Positions 52,933-63,464 of a DNA stretch of 64,000 bases are shown here, one piece after another (the stretch's first letter is position 1; every line of letters begins with the position of its first letter). The DNA comes from Pochonia chlamydosporia 170 (Eukaryota; Ascomycota; Sordariomycetes; Hypocreales; Clavicipitaceae): positions 45,766-109,765 of the forward strand of contig NW_019154060.1 in the NCBI RefSeq assembly GCF_001653235.2, written 5' to 3'. The notes beneath the pieces are model-generated. The model ran no database searches. It was not told where the DNA came from and was given only the letters and a program-made list of their open reading frames with translations. The position numbers and the translations under genes were made by a program.

Positions 52933-55900
52933 CAGCGCTCCTAATAGTGTGGACCAAAAACTGTACTATTAGTGCACACTGCAGTGCACACTATTAGTGC
53001 CCGCACTATTAGTTCAGTGTACGTCTCTCGCACCAAACTGATGGTTCAGTGTGGAGTCGGCACACTACACTGATAGTCCAGTGTAGCTCGACCAGACGGA
53101 TGACCAGTTCAGTGTGAGAGTGGCACACTAATAGTGACACTATTAGTGCCAGTCGACGCTCGGCGACGATCATTGGTCAGCGAGCTGTGACGGAGCTAAA
53201 CTGGGAAATTGAAGGTGGGGGGCCACATTGTGGCACGTTTCGTCTTTGGACATGAGCCCTTAAGGTAGCGGTTGGTAGGAATTCTGGCCAGAAACCAAGT
53301 TTCCACGATGTAAACTGGCTGGTTAGTCCAGCAGCAGGCTATCAAGCCCTCAATGTCCTGGACTCCTGGGTGCTTGAGTGAGAAGTTGTTTAATACAGCA
53401 CTCTCCGTGCAGCATGATCGCACTTCCTGTCTACATGCCGTATTTATCTGAAGTTCTAAATCATGTCTTCCGTCTTTGATCACTCTGACTCTGCTAGTGC
53501 TATTGACATCGGTCACAGCACAGGCCATCTGGATGATCCTAACTCTGTTATCGATACAGAAGCCACCTCGTCGCCGGCACCATCGTCCTCGCCAGCTCTT
53601 ACCGCTCCCCGCCCTAGGACATCTCCCATTTGGCAGTACTGTCGAAGAGAAGAAGGCAAGGCTGTCCCGGCGGCCTGGGTTGATTCCAACGGAACAAAAT
53701 GGTGGCATTGCCAGCCATGCTTTGATAAGAAAAGACCAAAGAGATACAATTACTCTGGAGGGTCGTCCGTCATCGTCAATCACTTGCGAAAGGAGCACCA
53801 TATCATGATTGCTGGAAGACAGGAGTCTAGGCGGGAAGTAACGCAAAGTCGCCTTGGAGATATCACTGCCTTCCTGGCCAAAGATACGCCTTCCTTAATC
53901 AAGAAACGCAAGGCGACCGCAGAGGAGGATGCTCTGGACCAGGCCACACTGCGCGAATTGTACTGCCGCTACACAGTAGCCTGCAGCCTCCCCTTTGCTC
54001 ATGCCGAGCAACCAGCCTTTCGTGACCTAATCCGGTATATTCGCCCGGCTTCCGATGATCTCCTCCCAAGGTCTGGCGATACGGTTAGGACCGACTTGCA
54101 AAGGGCCTACATCAACAAGGAGTTTGTTAAAAGGGCCTTGCAGAATGCCCTCTCGTCGATTCACGTCGTCCCCGACAATTGGACATCGCCAAATTGTTTA
54201 GGAGTAATAGGCTTCACTGTTCAGTTTGTCACTGAAGATCACGGTTTGCTGTCCCTTGTGGTGAGGATAAAAGAATTAGAAGGCCAGCACAGCGGCGAGA
54301 ACATGGCAGAAGCAATCATGGAGTTCATACGAGAATACGGAATAGCCTCAAAGGTGGGATACTTCATGATGGATAATGCCAGCAATATGAACACCATGAT
54401 CGACAAGGTTTCCGACGACTTGGAACGTGAGTTTGACGTTTTCTACGATCCTCTTCCTCACCGACTTCGCTGTTTCGGCCACATAATCAGCATGGCCGTG
54501 ATGGAATTTCTCATCGGAAAACGACCGCCTACAACAAACCCCTACCACGGGCCATCCAACGAGGGAGTCGAGCAGTGGAGAAAGCGAGGGGCAATAGGCC
54601 AACTGCACAATATCGTAGTCTATATCACTTGGACCCCACAACGGCTCCAAACATTCACCACTCTCAGCGACGGTCTCAGACTGCGACGTGATAATGACAC
54701 CCGCTGGAACTCGTGGTATGGAATGGTTGAGTGGGCTCTCCGGCCCAAAGTACGGCAGGCCATCACCATATTTTGTGCGCAAGAGCCGGCTCTGCAGGAC
54801 GATGCTCTGACCCCGTCTGACTGGGCAACTTTGGCCGAGATTCACAAATTCCTCGAACCATTTTACGATGCTACAATAGCCAACGAAGGCATGAGAGATT
54901 CCATCTCGGACATTCTGCCTACCATGGACTATCTCCTGCATCACATTGAGGCTGCCAGGAAGGCCACCGCCCTTCCCCACTTGGCTGCAATGATGGAGAC
55001 TGCCTGGGCTAAACTGGCCGACTACTACGAATTGACGGAAGACTCACCAGTCTATTCGGCAGCGACAGTATTAAACCCGTCTCTTAAGTGGGCATATATG
55101 GAGAAGACTTGGGAGGACAAAATTGAATGGATTGAGAGAGCTAAAGCTCGCGTAGGGCAGTTGTGGAGGGAGACGTACAAATCAACCACCTCCTGCCCAG
55201 TTCTTCGTCCGGGCTCCGCACAACAGACAACTACAAGGCGACTAAACGGATACAAAATGTGGATGAAAGAGCAAAGGGCCACTATTTTCAACATGGATGA
55301 CGACGAGTACGAAGTGTATTGCCGTGAACCTGTGATGATGGTATCAGATCCGTTGAAATGGTGGTTAGAGTCAGCGCAGCGCCGACGGTTTCCTAACTTA
55401 TCTTTGATGGCCATCGACATTCTATCGATTGCGCCCATGTCTACGGAGACAGAGCGACTTTTCTCCAAAGCCAAACTTTCGGTAACCGACCAGCGAGGAT
55501 CTATGAATGTTGAAACGTTGAATCTATTGGAGTGCCTACGATCCTGGGATTGTAGTGCTCTAATTATTCCGTCAGAGGTAAGCTTCTATGTCGCCATGTG
55601 TACGGTGCCATTGATCTAAATATAAACTCTAGAGCCATTATGTCGGCCAGACAGACGCAGATGTCATCATTGATACAGTGGAATCAGGAACTTGATGAAT
55701 TACTTGGTGGGCGAGCGGAGCGGCGTTCCAAAAATGCCATTGGAAAGCGGTGCATGTCGAGCGCGGGGGGCCGACAAGGTGACCCTTGGATTTTACACTA
55801 ATAGTGCAAACTATGGTTTGCACTATGGTTTAGTCTGATGGTGACAGACGGACCAACAGTGCAGTATGGGCTTGTCAAGCACACTGGTAGTTTAGTGTAG

Positions 55901-56000
55901 CCGTTTCAAACGCACTGGTGGTTTAGTGCGGTCCAATCAAACGCACTAAATGAGCAGTTTGGGGTGTCCACACGCACTATTTACACTATTAGGAGCACTG
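52933..56000 (+). mobile_element. hAT-5: complete hAT element, no target duplication
   Basis: The ends CAGCGCTCCTAATAGTGT and ACACTATTAGGAGCACTG are inverted repeats with one mismatch. Both subterminal regions (52950-53150 and 55790-55990) are packed with cactattagtg/cagtgtg words, over ten copies in total. The 8-base flanks (aggaagac and tatcttct) differ. The left flank is LINE ORF1 and the right flank is Helitron fragment C, so one flank has probably been exchanged by recombination or deletion. Length is 3,068 bp. Confidence 0.88.
53463..55695 (+). CDS. hAT-5 transposase (two exons, about 725 residues, apparently intact)
   Basis: Exon 1 (53463-55577) is uninterrupted. It has an acidic/serine leader, a BED-type finger (WHCQPCFDKKRP...VNHLRKEHH, about residues 80-115), CSLPFAHAEQPAFRDLIRYI, PDNWTSPNCLGVIGFT, GYFMMDNASNMNTM, HRLRCFGHIISMAVMEF and DNDTRWNSWYG. 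The dimerisation block MAIDILSIAPMSTETERLFS is near the end. A 55-nt intron (55578-55632, GTAAGC..CTCTAG with CTAAAT upstream) restores a short exon 2 coding SHYVGQTDADVIIDTVESGT. Without splicing the protein would end in FYVAMCTVPLI. The acidic tail agrees with other hAT transposases here. No broken catalytic region is seen, so it may be active. Confidence 0.92.
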
Positions 56001-56699
56001 TATCTTCTTACCACGAGCAGAGCTGAATCACGTAGAATTATGCAGAACCACGGTCTATCTTATAGGGATTCCGTGTAAGAACCTGCCGTTTCCTAAACTC
56101 TTGGTCCCGCAGCTTCATCTTCATACCATCGGGGGCAGATTCATAAAACAAATGATTACGATCAAATGGCGCATCCAGCATTAGGCCCGCGAGCGTTTTG
56201 CCACGAGAGACAGCTACGTAGCTGAGACCAGTCTGAAAGTCCCGGCAGGAGAGGTCCGTAACGATCACATCTTCAGTGATGCTTTGTGACTTGTGAACGG
56301 TAATGGCGTAGCATACGATCAGGGGGAACTGGGTGCGAGTGCAAAGAGTGGCTCCAATGAGGAAGTCCCTGTCTACCGGGAGAATCGGAACAATCTTCCT
56401 GCCATCAGCGGTGGTCAAGAACACCGGCCCGCTGTATTTGTCAAACTCCATCATGATGACGCAGGGAGGGTCTTGGATGGGATCAGCCCCAGGTGCCCAG
56501 CCGATGTCGTAGACTGTACCGCGAGCGCCGTTGCAGAGGCCAACTGGCTGCCAAAGGTTAGACGTCAGCATGAGACGGGCGCCAATGCACATGGGGATCT
56601 GCTTCGCAAGGTTGCCCGCTTTGTCGTCAGGAGCCGCAGCCGCGCCAAACCCGATATTCTTAGCCTTGACCTGAATGACTGGCCGGCTGAGGCGATCAA
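56001..56699 (-). pseudogene. Helitron fragment C: 3' part of the helicase gene
   Basis: The minus strand carries CIGARLMLTSNLWQPVGLCN...AITVHKSQSITEDVIVTD and YVAVSRGKTLAGLMLDAPFD, helicase motifs V and VI, ending RNPYKIDRGSA. It is about 90 percent identical to the end of copy B. The left end of similarity lies near 56699 (codons matching ..RPVIQVKAKN in B). Its 3' flank is cut by hAT-5 about 40 bases past the stop. It is a truncated remnant, not a full element. Confidence 0.88.
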
Positions 56700-56930
56700 G
56701 TATCTGGAGGGTAGTTGGGTTTCCTCACTACAAAACCCCGAGCTATACGACGCACAAAGGAAGGAAGTCAGGCTGGTGGGAACTTGTATTAAAGTTCAAT
56801 TTAGCCTTAGGCCCACGGAGGATAACAATCTGACGATAGCCAGAGACCCGAGTGTGTTCTTCCGCCAGAGTAGTGGCAAGCTATGGACAAATATCCTCTA
56901 TTATTCAGATGACACGATTTATAAAATACT
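56700..56930 (+). other. Short open frame between Helitron C and the 3' end of Helitron B
   Basis: The plus strand stays open with protein-like composition: YLEGSWVSSLQNPELYDAQR, VRLVGTCIKVQFSLRP, DPSVFFRQSSGKLWTNILYY. It is not Helitron sequence. It may be a host-gene piece at the insertion site or a captured fragment. No family is recognised. Confidence 0.3.
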
Positions 56931-56969
56931 ACGTCACCCCTTGCATTTTAAAGCCGTGGTGCAAGGGGT
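56931..56969 (-). repeat. Helitron 3' terminal hairpin (copy B)
   Basis: A perfect 10-bp stem, ACCCCTTGCA/TGCAAGGGGT, is followed on the minus strand by GACGTAGTATTT. The same block lies at the right end of copy A. Confidence 0.75.
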
Positions 56970-57111
56970 AGAATCATCCGAAGGCTGAGAGTCCGCGGGT
57001 CAATGCATTATCTACGTAACTGGATTTTTTTTGGAGGAGGAGGAGACATTTCTGTTCTCTTTTTTTCAATTTCATCTTTTGTTTTTTGTCACGAGCAGAA
57101 TCACGTAGAAA

Positions 57112-60100
57112 CTATACAGAACCACGCTCTATCTTAAAGGGATTCCGCGTAAGAACCTGCCGTTTCCTTAGTTCTTGGTCCCGGAGCTTCATCTTCATAC
57201 CGTCTGGGGAAGACTCATAAAAGAGGTGACCACGATCAAACGGTGCATCCAGCATCAAGCCCTGGATTGTTTTCACACGAGACACAGCCACATAGCTTAA
57301 GCCCGTCTGAAAGTCCCGGCAGGAGAGATCCGTAACAATTATATCCTCCGTGATGCTTTGTGACTTGTGCACAGTAATGGCATAGCACACGATCAGGGGA
57401 AACTGAGTGCGAGTGCAGAGAGTGCTTCCGATGAGGAAGTCCCTGTCTACTGGGAGAATCGGGACAATCTTCCTGCCATCAGTGGTAGTCAGGAACACCG
57501 GTCCGTTATACTTGTCAAACTCCATCATGATAACACAGGGAGGGTCTCGAACGGGGTCAGCCCCAGGTGCCCAGCCGATGTCGTACACCGTGCCGCGAGC
57601 GCCGTTGCAGAGGCCAACTGGCTGCCAAAGGTTAGACGTCAGCATCAGACGAGCGCCAATGCATATGGGGATCTGCTTCGCAAGGTTGCCCGCCTTGTCG
57701 TCAGGGGCCGCAGACGCGCCAAGGCCAACATTCTTAGCCTTGACCTGAATGACTGGCCGGACGAGACGGTCAAGGTGGTAGTGGTTATATTCGTTCACCC
57801 GATCTTTAGTGGCGTATACTCGCAAGGCGTTGGCGAACCTGGCCACCTCTTGATCATCTAGCTTTGCCTGTACCCGGCTGGAAAGGAGCTTCCAGGACTC
57901 CACCGATAGTTGGAGCAGCCGCAATTCTCCCAGAGCTGTGCGAAACGCCTCCTGATCATCGCCCTGTTGCCGCTGGGCAACCTTCAGGAAGACCGATTTA
58001 TCAAAGCGTCTGTATGCGTTTCTGCCTTTGATCTCTACTCCCTGCACCTCCTTGTCGTAGTAAAGCGGCTTCTGTAGCACGGGGGGAAGTTGAAAGAAGT
58101 CGCCAACCAACAGTATGTTGAGACCACCAAAGAAGTCCTCATTCCTATTCGGGAACGCCTCGCGCAGACGGTCATCGATCCAGGACAGCTGCCGCAGTCC
58201 TAGCATGCTCTTCTCATCGATGATCAGGTACTTGATGTCCTTCAGCTTCTTCTGGAGCTGGGCCTTGTCAACGGGCGACAGGGGCTTGAAGTCCTTATTG
58301 ATTGGGAGATGTAACAGGGAATGCAAGGTGGTGCCCGAGATCTGATTTCCCGCGACGCCAGTGGGCGCGGCACGCCAAACTGGTGTCACTCTCCCAGCAG
58401 CAGCGGCTTGAAGATGCGCGGAGAGCAAATTAATGAGGTATGACTTCCCGGTACCACCTCCGCCATCCACATGGAGCAGCACCTGAGAGGGTTCCTGATT
58501 AAGGAAGTGGGCCATCACCGTATCGTACACTAGGCGCTGGTCTCGATTTAGGGAATCGCGGGCTTCCAACGGCTGATGATCCACATCAAGGTCAAGGCGG
58601 CTTGCCGCTTTGCGTCGCTTCCAGTAGTCGCCGTTGAGAATACCGTCATCAGTATACCGTCCAACGTGAGGGGCCCAATCATAATTGATGTCAATGTCTC
58701 GGCGGCCAAGCATGTCGATATCCTCCTCCTCCAGCGGGTGGTCGGGAAGCATGTGGGCGAGTTCATGCCAGTCCTCTTCCACTGTGGGCTCTTCATGGAC
58801 CTCAAGCTCAAATTCGTCGTCCTCTGCCCTCAGTTCATTTGCTTCTGGCTCCCCGTAATGGTCGTCCGCATGGGCGTCGTGGTGCTCTCTGCAAAACTTG
58901 TACGCAGCCGCGAAGGAATCAAACTGTTGTCCGCACACTGCGTACAACTCCTCTGGAGAACGATGTGGATGAGCCATCATCAGTTTAACACGGCAGAAGT
59001 CATTGAACTGGGAAGAAACCTGATTGACCTATATCGAGGGAAGTAAGACAGGACCCTCTTCTTCGCGTTAGCAGCAAGTCTCCTCCACGTCTTGAGATTG
59101 TATAGTTGCAGATACTCGAGATACGTCACGTCCTCATGTTGGTCACTTCTCTCAAGATATTTTCTGTAATTGCCAATGGTCTCGTTGACATCTTCGTCGA
59201 CGCGATACGAACGCGCATGTTGCTCCAACGGGCGGCAGTCCACTGAGACCACCATTCGTGTGCCTTCCTGCAGCGGGATGTTAAGCAGCATATGGGAAAT
59301 CTCCTGCGCCGAGTAATCTCTCTCGGCAATCAGCTTATTCATTAAACGGGAGGAGAAGGATAAGAGGGGCTGAAGGTGTGCCGTGTGCGGCAAAACTTGG
59401 TCTGCGAGCTTACAGTAGGGCTCAGTCTTCTTCTCAGATTTGCTGCAATACTTCGCCGCGTATGTAATAACCGCCTGTAAGCTGGTGCATGGGGATATGT
59501 CGATATTGGCCAGCCAGCCTAGGACAATCGCAGGATTGAAGTGGTTCATGAGGCTGTCATTCCGCGCCGCCTCGAAGACGTAGTATGACTTGCCTTCCTT
59601 CCGGATGACTGCGGCCAGCTCCCGCAGAGCACGGGGGAAGTTGAAGCGACACTCCCTCTCTGGATCGGCTGCATTGGCCGCCTCGATGTCTGCAGCAGCC
59701 CCTTCCATATCCCTCGCCAGATCACCGGTTCTCTTCCTCACACGCAGGCAGTACGTGGTATTGCACCTGTGACGCTGGCAACGGTTGACGATCTGTGAGA
59801 GTCGCAGGAATGACATTTCTGTGCTTATCGGATCCGCGCTCAGGGGATTACCCTCGCCCTGAGGCACAGTTCTAGTCGGCTCGGGGTTGATAGCAGTTAT
59901 GTGGAATCCCCACGTGCGTGCGAATACATCTCGAGCCGCTTCATCCCCCATGTCGACTCCAGGGCAATTCCCCATCCAGTACAGGCCATGGTTGTGCGGA
60001 CTGCCACGCCCTTGCCATTCATACCGATCCCAATAATCCGTAATGTTGAACTTCTTGCTTAACACGATATCTCGGAAGAAGCAGTATCGTCGGTAGAAGT

Positions 60101-62781
60101 GAAAAGCGGCAATATGAGGATTCTGACGCAAAAGTTGGCGTGAGAGACCCATCCTCTCCGACTCGGACGCAGCCAGCCATTCATCGTATCGGGGCATGTG
60201 TTGGTAGAGACTCCGCCAGTGTAAATCTGCCGGGCTGAATGTGATAAATGCACCAGGACATCCAAGGTTATAGGCGTATGCCTCGAGGTCCTGCCTCTTT
60301 CTATTCCAGAAGGGACGCGTGCCGCGAATAGACACCGCATGTCTTGTGATTGAGTTGATAAGCGCCTGTGCCTCGGGGTCCTCGCTGTGCTCCAGCGCCT
60401 GAATAAGTTGCTCCCGCGTGAGCGACTGATTCATCCCATCACGTTGCTTCACGAAGAACTTGGACCGTGTACGGGCTTGTGACCGTATCAGAGTATTGAA
60501 TGCGACGAAGCGGAAGGTCGGGTGACGTGCAAAGCGCCCGTCATGCCAGCGCATAGCATGCTCGACGTAGTCCTTGTACTCAATGGAGCGTAACCGAGGC
60601 TCAACAAAGTCGGCTATCCCGTCAGGGAAAAGGCAGGGAAACGCCAACGAGAGTAGCGCATGAGAGCGATTGAACTCATTAATTGGCGTGCGCCGTATAT
60701 TCGGAAGCTGCAACTCGTGCCGCGTCTGCGGCCCGACGGTGGCCAGCCCTGGATCAACATCCGGTTCTCCGGCGAGAATAGACCGCAGAGCATCGAGCTC
60801 CGTGTCTTTGGCTAAGAGGTCTGGCACCGCAGCCTCGTCCTCCACGTCCGGTTCCGCTTCATGATCATCCTCGGGTCCAACATCGGCAGCCTCCACTTGG
60901 CTCTGCGGGATTGAATCCAGGACATTGCCATCCTTAGGCAATTGATTCAGCCGCTCTTCATCGATGATGATGCATCGATAGCCAGGATGGTGGCGGCAGA
61001 GGTAGTTAAGCCATATGGTGACGGGCTGGCGGCGTACACGGAACTGGCGCGTAAATTGTCGGGTAAGCTTTGCGTGGGACGACGTATTGGCAGGACGGAG
61101 TAATACCGTGTTTAGCTCCTGAGGTAAAAGAGGCAGCTGGTTATACACTAGGCCAACCTCGCGCAGGAAGTGAACTACGTGGCCCCGATACTTGTACTGC
61201 TGCCCTCGCACAAGCATAATGTTCACATGGACGTGAACACGAGCAATCAACGACTCTTCGGTAGGCGTAAGCTGGGGCAATCGCGCCGGCACAGGGCCAA
61301 AGTCGAGCTGATTATCTGCAGAGAAGAAATACGGCTCGCCGTTGCGTCGTTTCGCGTCTTTCCGATAGCAACGCCCACAGATGCCGTCAGTATCGATCTT
61401 CATCTGAAACCAACTTTCTTGGCATCTCCTGCAGTATTCCATCTGATCATTGTCCAGCATGGTCCAGAACTCGCGGAGTGTTGCTTTGTCGCGGTCACTC
61501 AATGCGGGAGCGTCAAGGTCGCCATTCCACACCGGATCTTGCGCATGAAAAACAGCTGATTGTTCAGGTGGGATTATCACCGGACTCCGAATACGTCGTG
61601 GCGGTATGGATGACCGAGTTTGCCCTCGAGATTTTCGTGGTCGCCCTCCTGTACCAGGGGCAGGACCACGGCGACCACGCCTTGACTGCGCGGCGGGCCG
61701 CCGTGAGCGACGGCGAAGAGGGCTCGCATTCAAGCAATCGTCGCTGCCGCCCTCATCTTCGTCCCCCACCTCGGAATCAGACTCTACCCCCAATTGTTGG
61801 AGGAATCTCTGCGGCCGAGCAGGTGAAAGAAGCAGGTTGAAATAGTCCTCAACGTCAATATCAGATTCAGAGAACTGCTCCCTGTCATCCCTCTCCTCGG
61901 TCAGCTCACCCCGGCCTAAATGCTCGTCGGGGTGCTGTCGACCTTGACTGCGGTCTACGTTCCATAGTTAGCTTGAACAAACTACCGCAACCACAGCACA
62001 AGGATACCTTCTCCATGACCATCGGAACCTTCAGAAGTGCCGAGTTGAGATAATGTGGGAGTTTGTGACACAGCCTCCCCTGCACGGCGTCGTGAACGAT
62101 GGTCGCGCTGGATAACAGCCCGCTTTGCTCTCGCCTCGGCCTTGGACGGAACGTCCTGCGAGTCCCTCCCGCCTTTGCGAAACCTCACAGTCGAATAAGA
62201 GTGCTCAAAATTAACCTCGTTGCTCCGGACAGTAGACGGGTCAGAATGCGAAGCGATTGAATGGGTGTCTGACTGCACAGGCGGTGAGGGGGCCAGAGAT
62301 CTGAAGAGCTCCGAGCTTCTGCGGGTTAATGGAATAGGCGTCCCCAGCACGATGTGCGGCTGACTGGTTGGTTCACTGAACAAAATCCTAGCTGTATGTT
62401 GTTGTCGCAGCCTCTCTGGAGATGTGGGCTGTGTTCCGGATCTCTTGTCAGGAGGCAAAAGGTCAGCATCTCCTTCGGTTCTCTTCGAGGCTGGTCTCTC
62501 TGCCGAGGGAGGCCCCGCAACGACCTTCCTCAACGACAGGATTGCATTTCTGGATCTGGAGTTCTTCTATTAGTTAGTGTCAAATAATTAGGCCGGAGGA
62601 GTGGGGAGAGCAGAACTGACATGAGAATTGCACCGACTACGACAGTCCAAACAGTTCTTGGTGCTGTCAGCAGAGTTCCGCTTGCTATGAAGTCACCCAC
62701 CGGCTTTTTCTCGCCACAGCGGGCGCAGAGGACGGAAAGTAAGTTGGCTTGAAGCCGTTGATCCGAAGACTGAGGACTCAT
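57112..62781 (-). pseudogene. Helitron B zinc finger-Rep-helicase gene (three exons, two frameshifts)
   Basis: Exon 1 starts MSPQSSDQRLQANLL and has VLCARCGEKKPVGDF. A missing base near 62693 shifts the second CxxC (NCLDCR in the corrected frame) out of frame. Intron 1 (about 62620-62564, GTCAGT..AGAAG with CTAAC) and intron 2 (about 62007-61955, GTATCC..CGTAG with CTAAC) are at the same codons as in copy A. Exon 3 contains RGSPHNHGLYW (HUH), ITYAAKYCSKSEK (paired tyrosines), GGGGTGKSY (Walker A) and IIDEKSM (Walker B), all complete, and helicase motifs to RNPFKIERGSV. A second one-base deletion near 59020 splits Rep from helicase. The product would cut and rejoin DNA and unwind it in rolling-circle transposition. 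Confidence 0.9.
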
Positions 62782-62931
62782 TACACACCCACACCCGCTC
62801 GCACAACGTATTACGCCTGGTGGATTCTCCTAATAAGGCAGACTCCTCACAGACGTCGAAAAAGATGACATGAAGACGCGTTAAGTGAAGCCCCATCTTT
62901 TTAGAGCGCGTTATGCCTTGAGGAACGAAAG

Positions 62932-63286
62932 GTCTCTATGCTCTACCCTGTGAAGACTTTGCACGTGATCTTTGCCCTCTCGGCCAATCACATTTGGCCC
63001 TTTAGTGCTCCGAAATCTTGATGAGTCGCTATGGGTCCTCTCGCACTACTTCTTCCCCTTGCCGCAAGAAACTCGCGTTTTTTCCGGGTATATCCGGGTA
63101 CTAGGGAGGCCGAGTCGCTAGAGTCGTCCATTCTTATACGCTTGGTCCCGCTGTATTTTAGCTTCGACCATATCGAGCACAGGCCCAGTGTCACGGGCTA
63201 TGCCCGATGCTGTGGACCCGGCTCTGCCGGACCCGGAGCTTCGGCGCCGTGCAGACGGTCGGTTGTGTAATTGGATTAATTTCGCC
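62932..63286. other. Left flank of a Ty3/gypsy-type element; possible LTR
   Basis: No gene is seen. A sequence from about 63264 (TGTGTAATTGG) to near 63450 could be the LTR or leader of the gag that starts at 63465, but no second copy is in the window, so the ends cannot be set. Confidence 0.35.
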
Positions 63287-63339
63287 TAAGTTGCCACTGC
63301 AACTTAACTGCGCAAGCTCGAGGCGAGCCTCGAGCTTGC
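63287..63339. repeat. Two adjacent perfect hairpins
   Basis: TAAGTTGC-CACT-GCAACTTA (63287-63306) is followed five bases later by GCAAGCTCGAGGC-GA-GCCTCGAGCTTGC (63312-63339). Both stems are perfect. They lie about 130 bases upstream of a retrotransposon gag, possibly in its LTR or transcribed leader. Confidence 0.8.
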
Positions 63340-63464
63340 TCTTCTCCTTTCTTTCTCCCTAGCTTTAGATAGACAATCATACGGCACCCTTATGTTGAAC
63401 AAACAGCGGCGCAGCCCCTTACATATCTAAAGCTCAATCAATCTACTATCGCGGAACCTGTCGC

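Larger units (their letters stand above)
56925..62931 (-). mobile_element. Helitron B (minus strand, nearly complete)
   Basis: It is bounded at the 3' side by the hairpin block (56925-56969) and at the 5' side by a CTTTCGTTCCTCAAGGC word (62915-62931), giving about 6.0 kb. It holds the best-preserved copy of the zinc finger-Rep-helicase gene. No target duplication is expected for Helitrons. The exact first and last bases are not fixed. Confidence 0.75.

Noticed and set aside
56293..56988. 231-codon plus-strand frame
   Set aside because: Its first half is antisense to Helitron C helicase; only the non-Helitron segment 56700-56930 is kept as a low-confidence observation.
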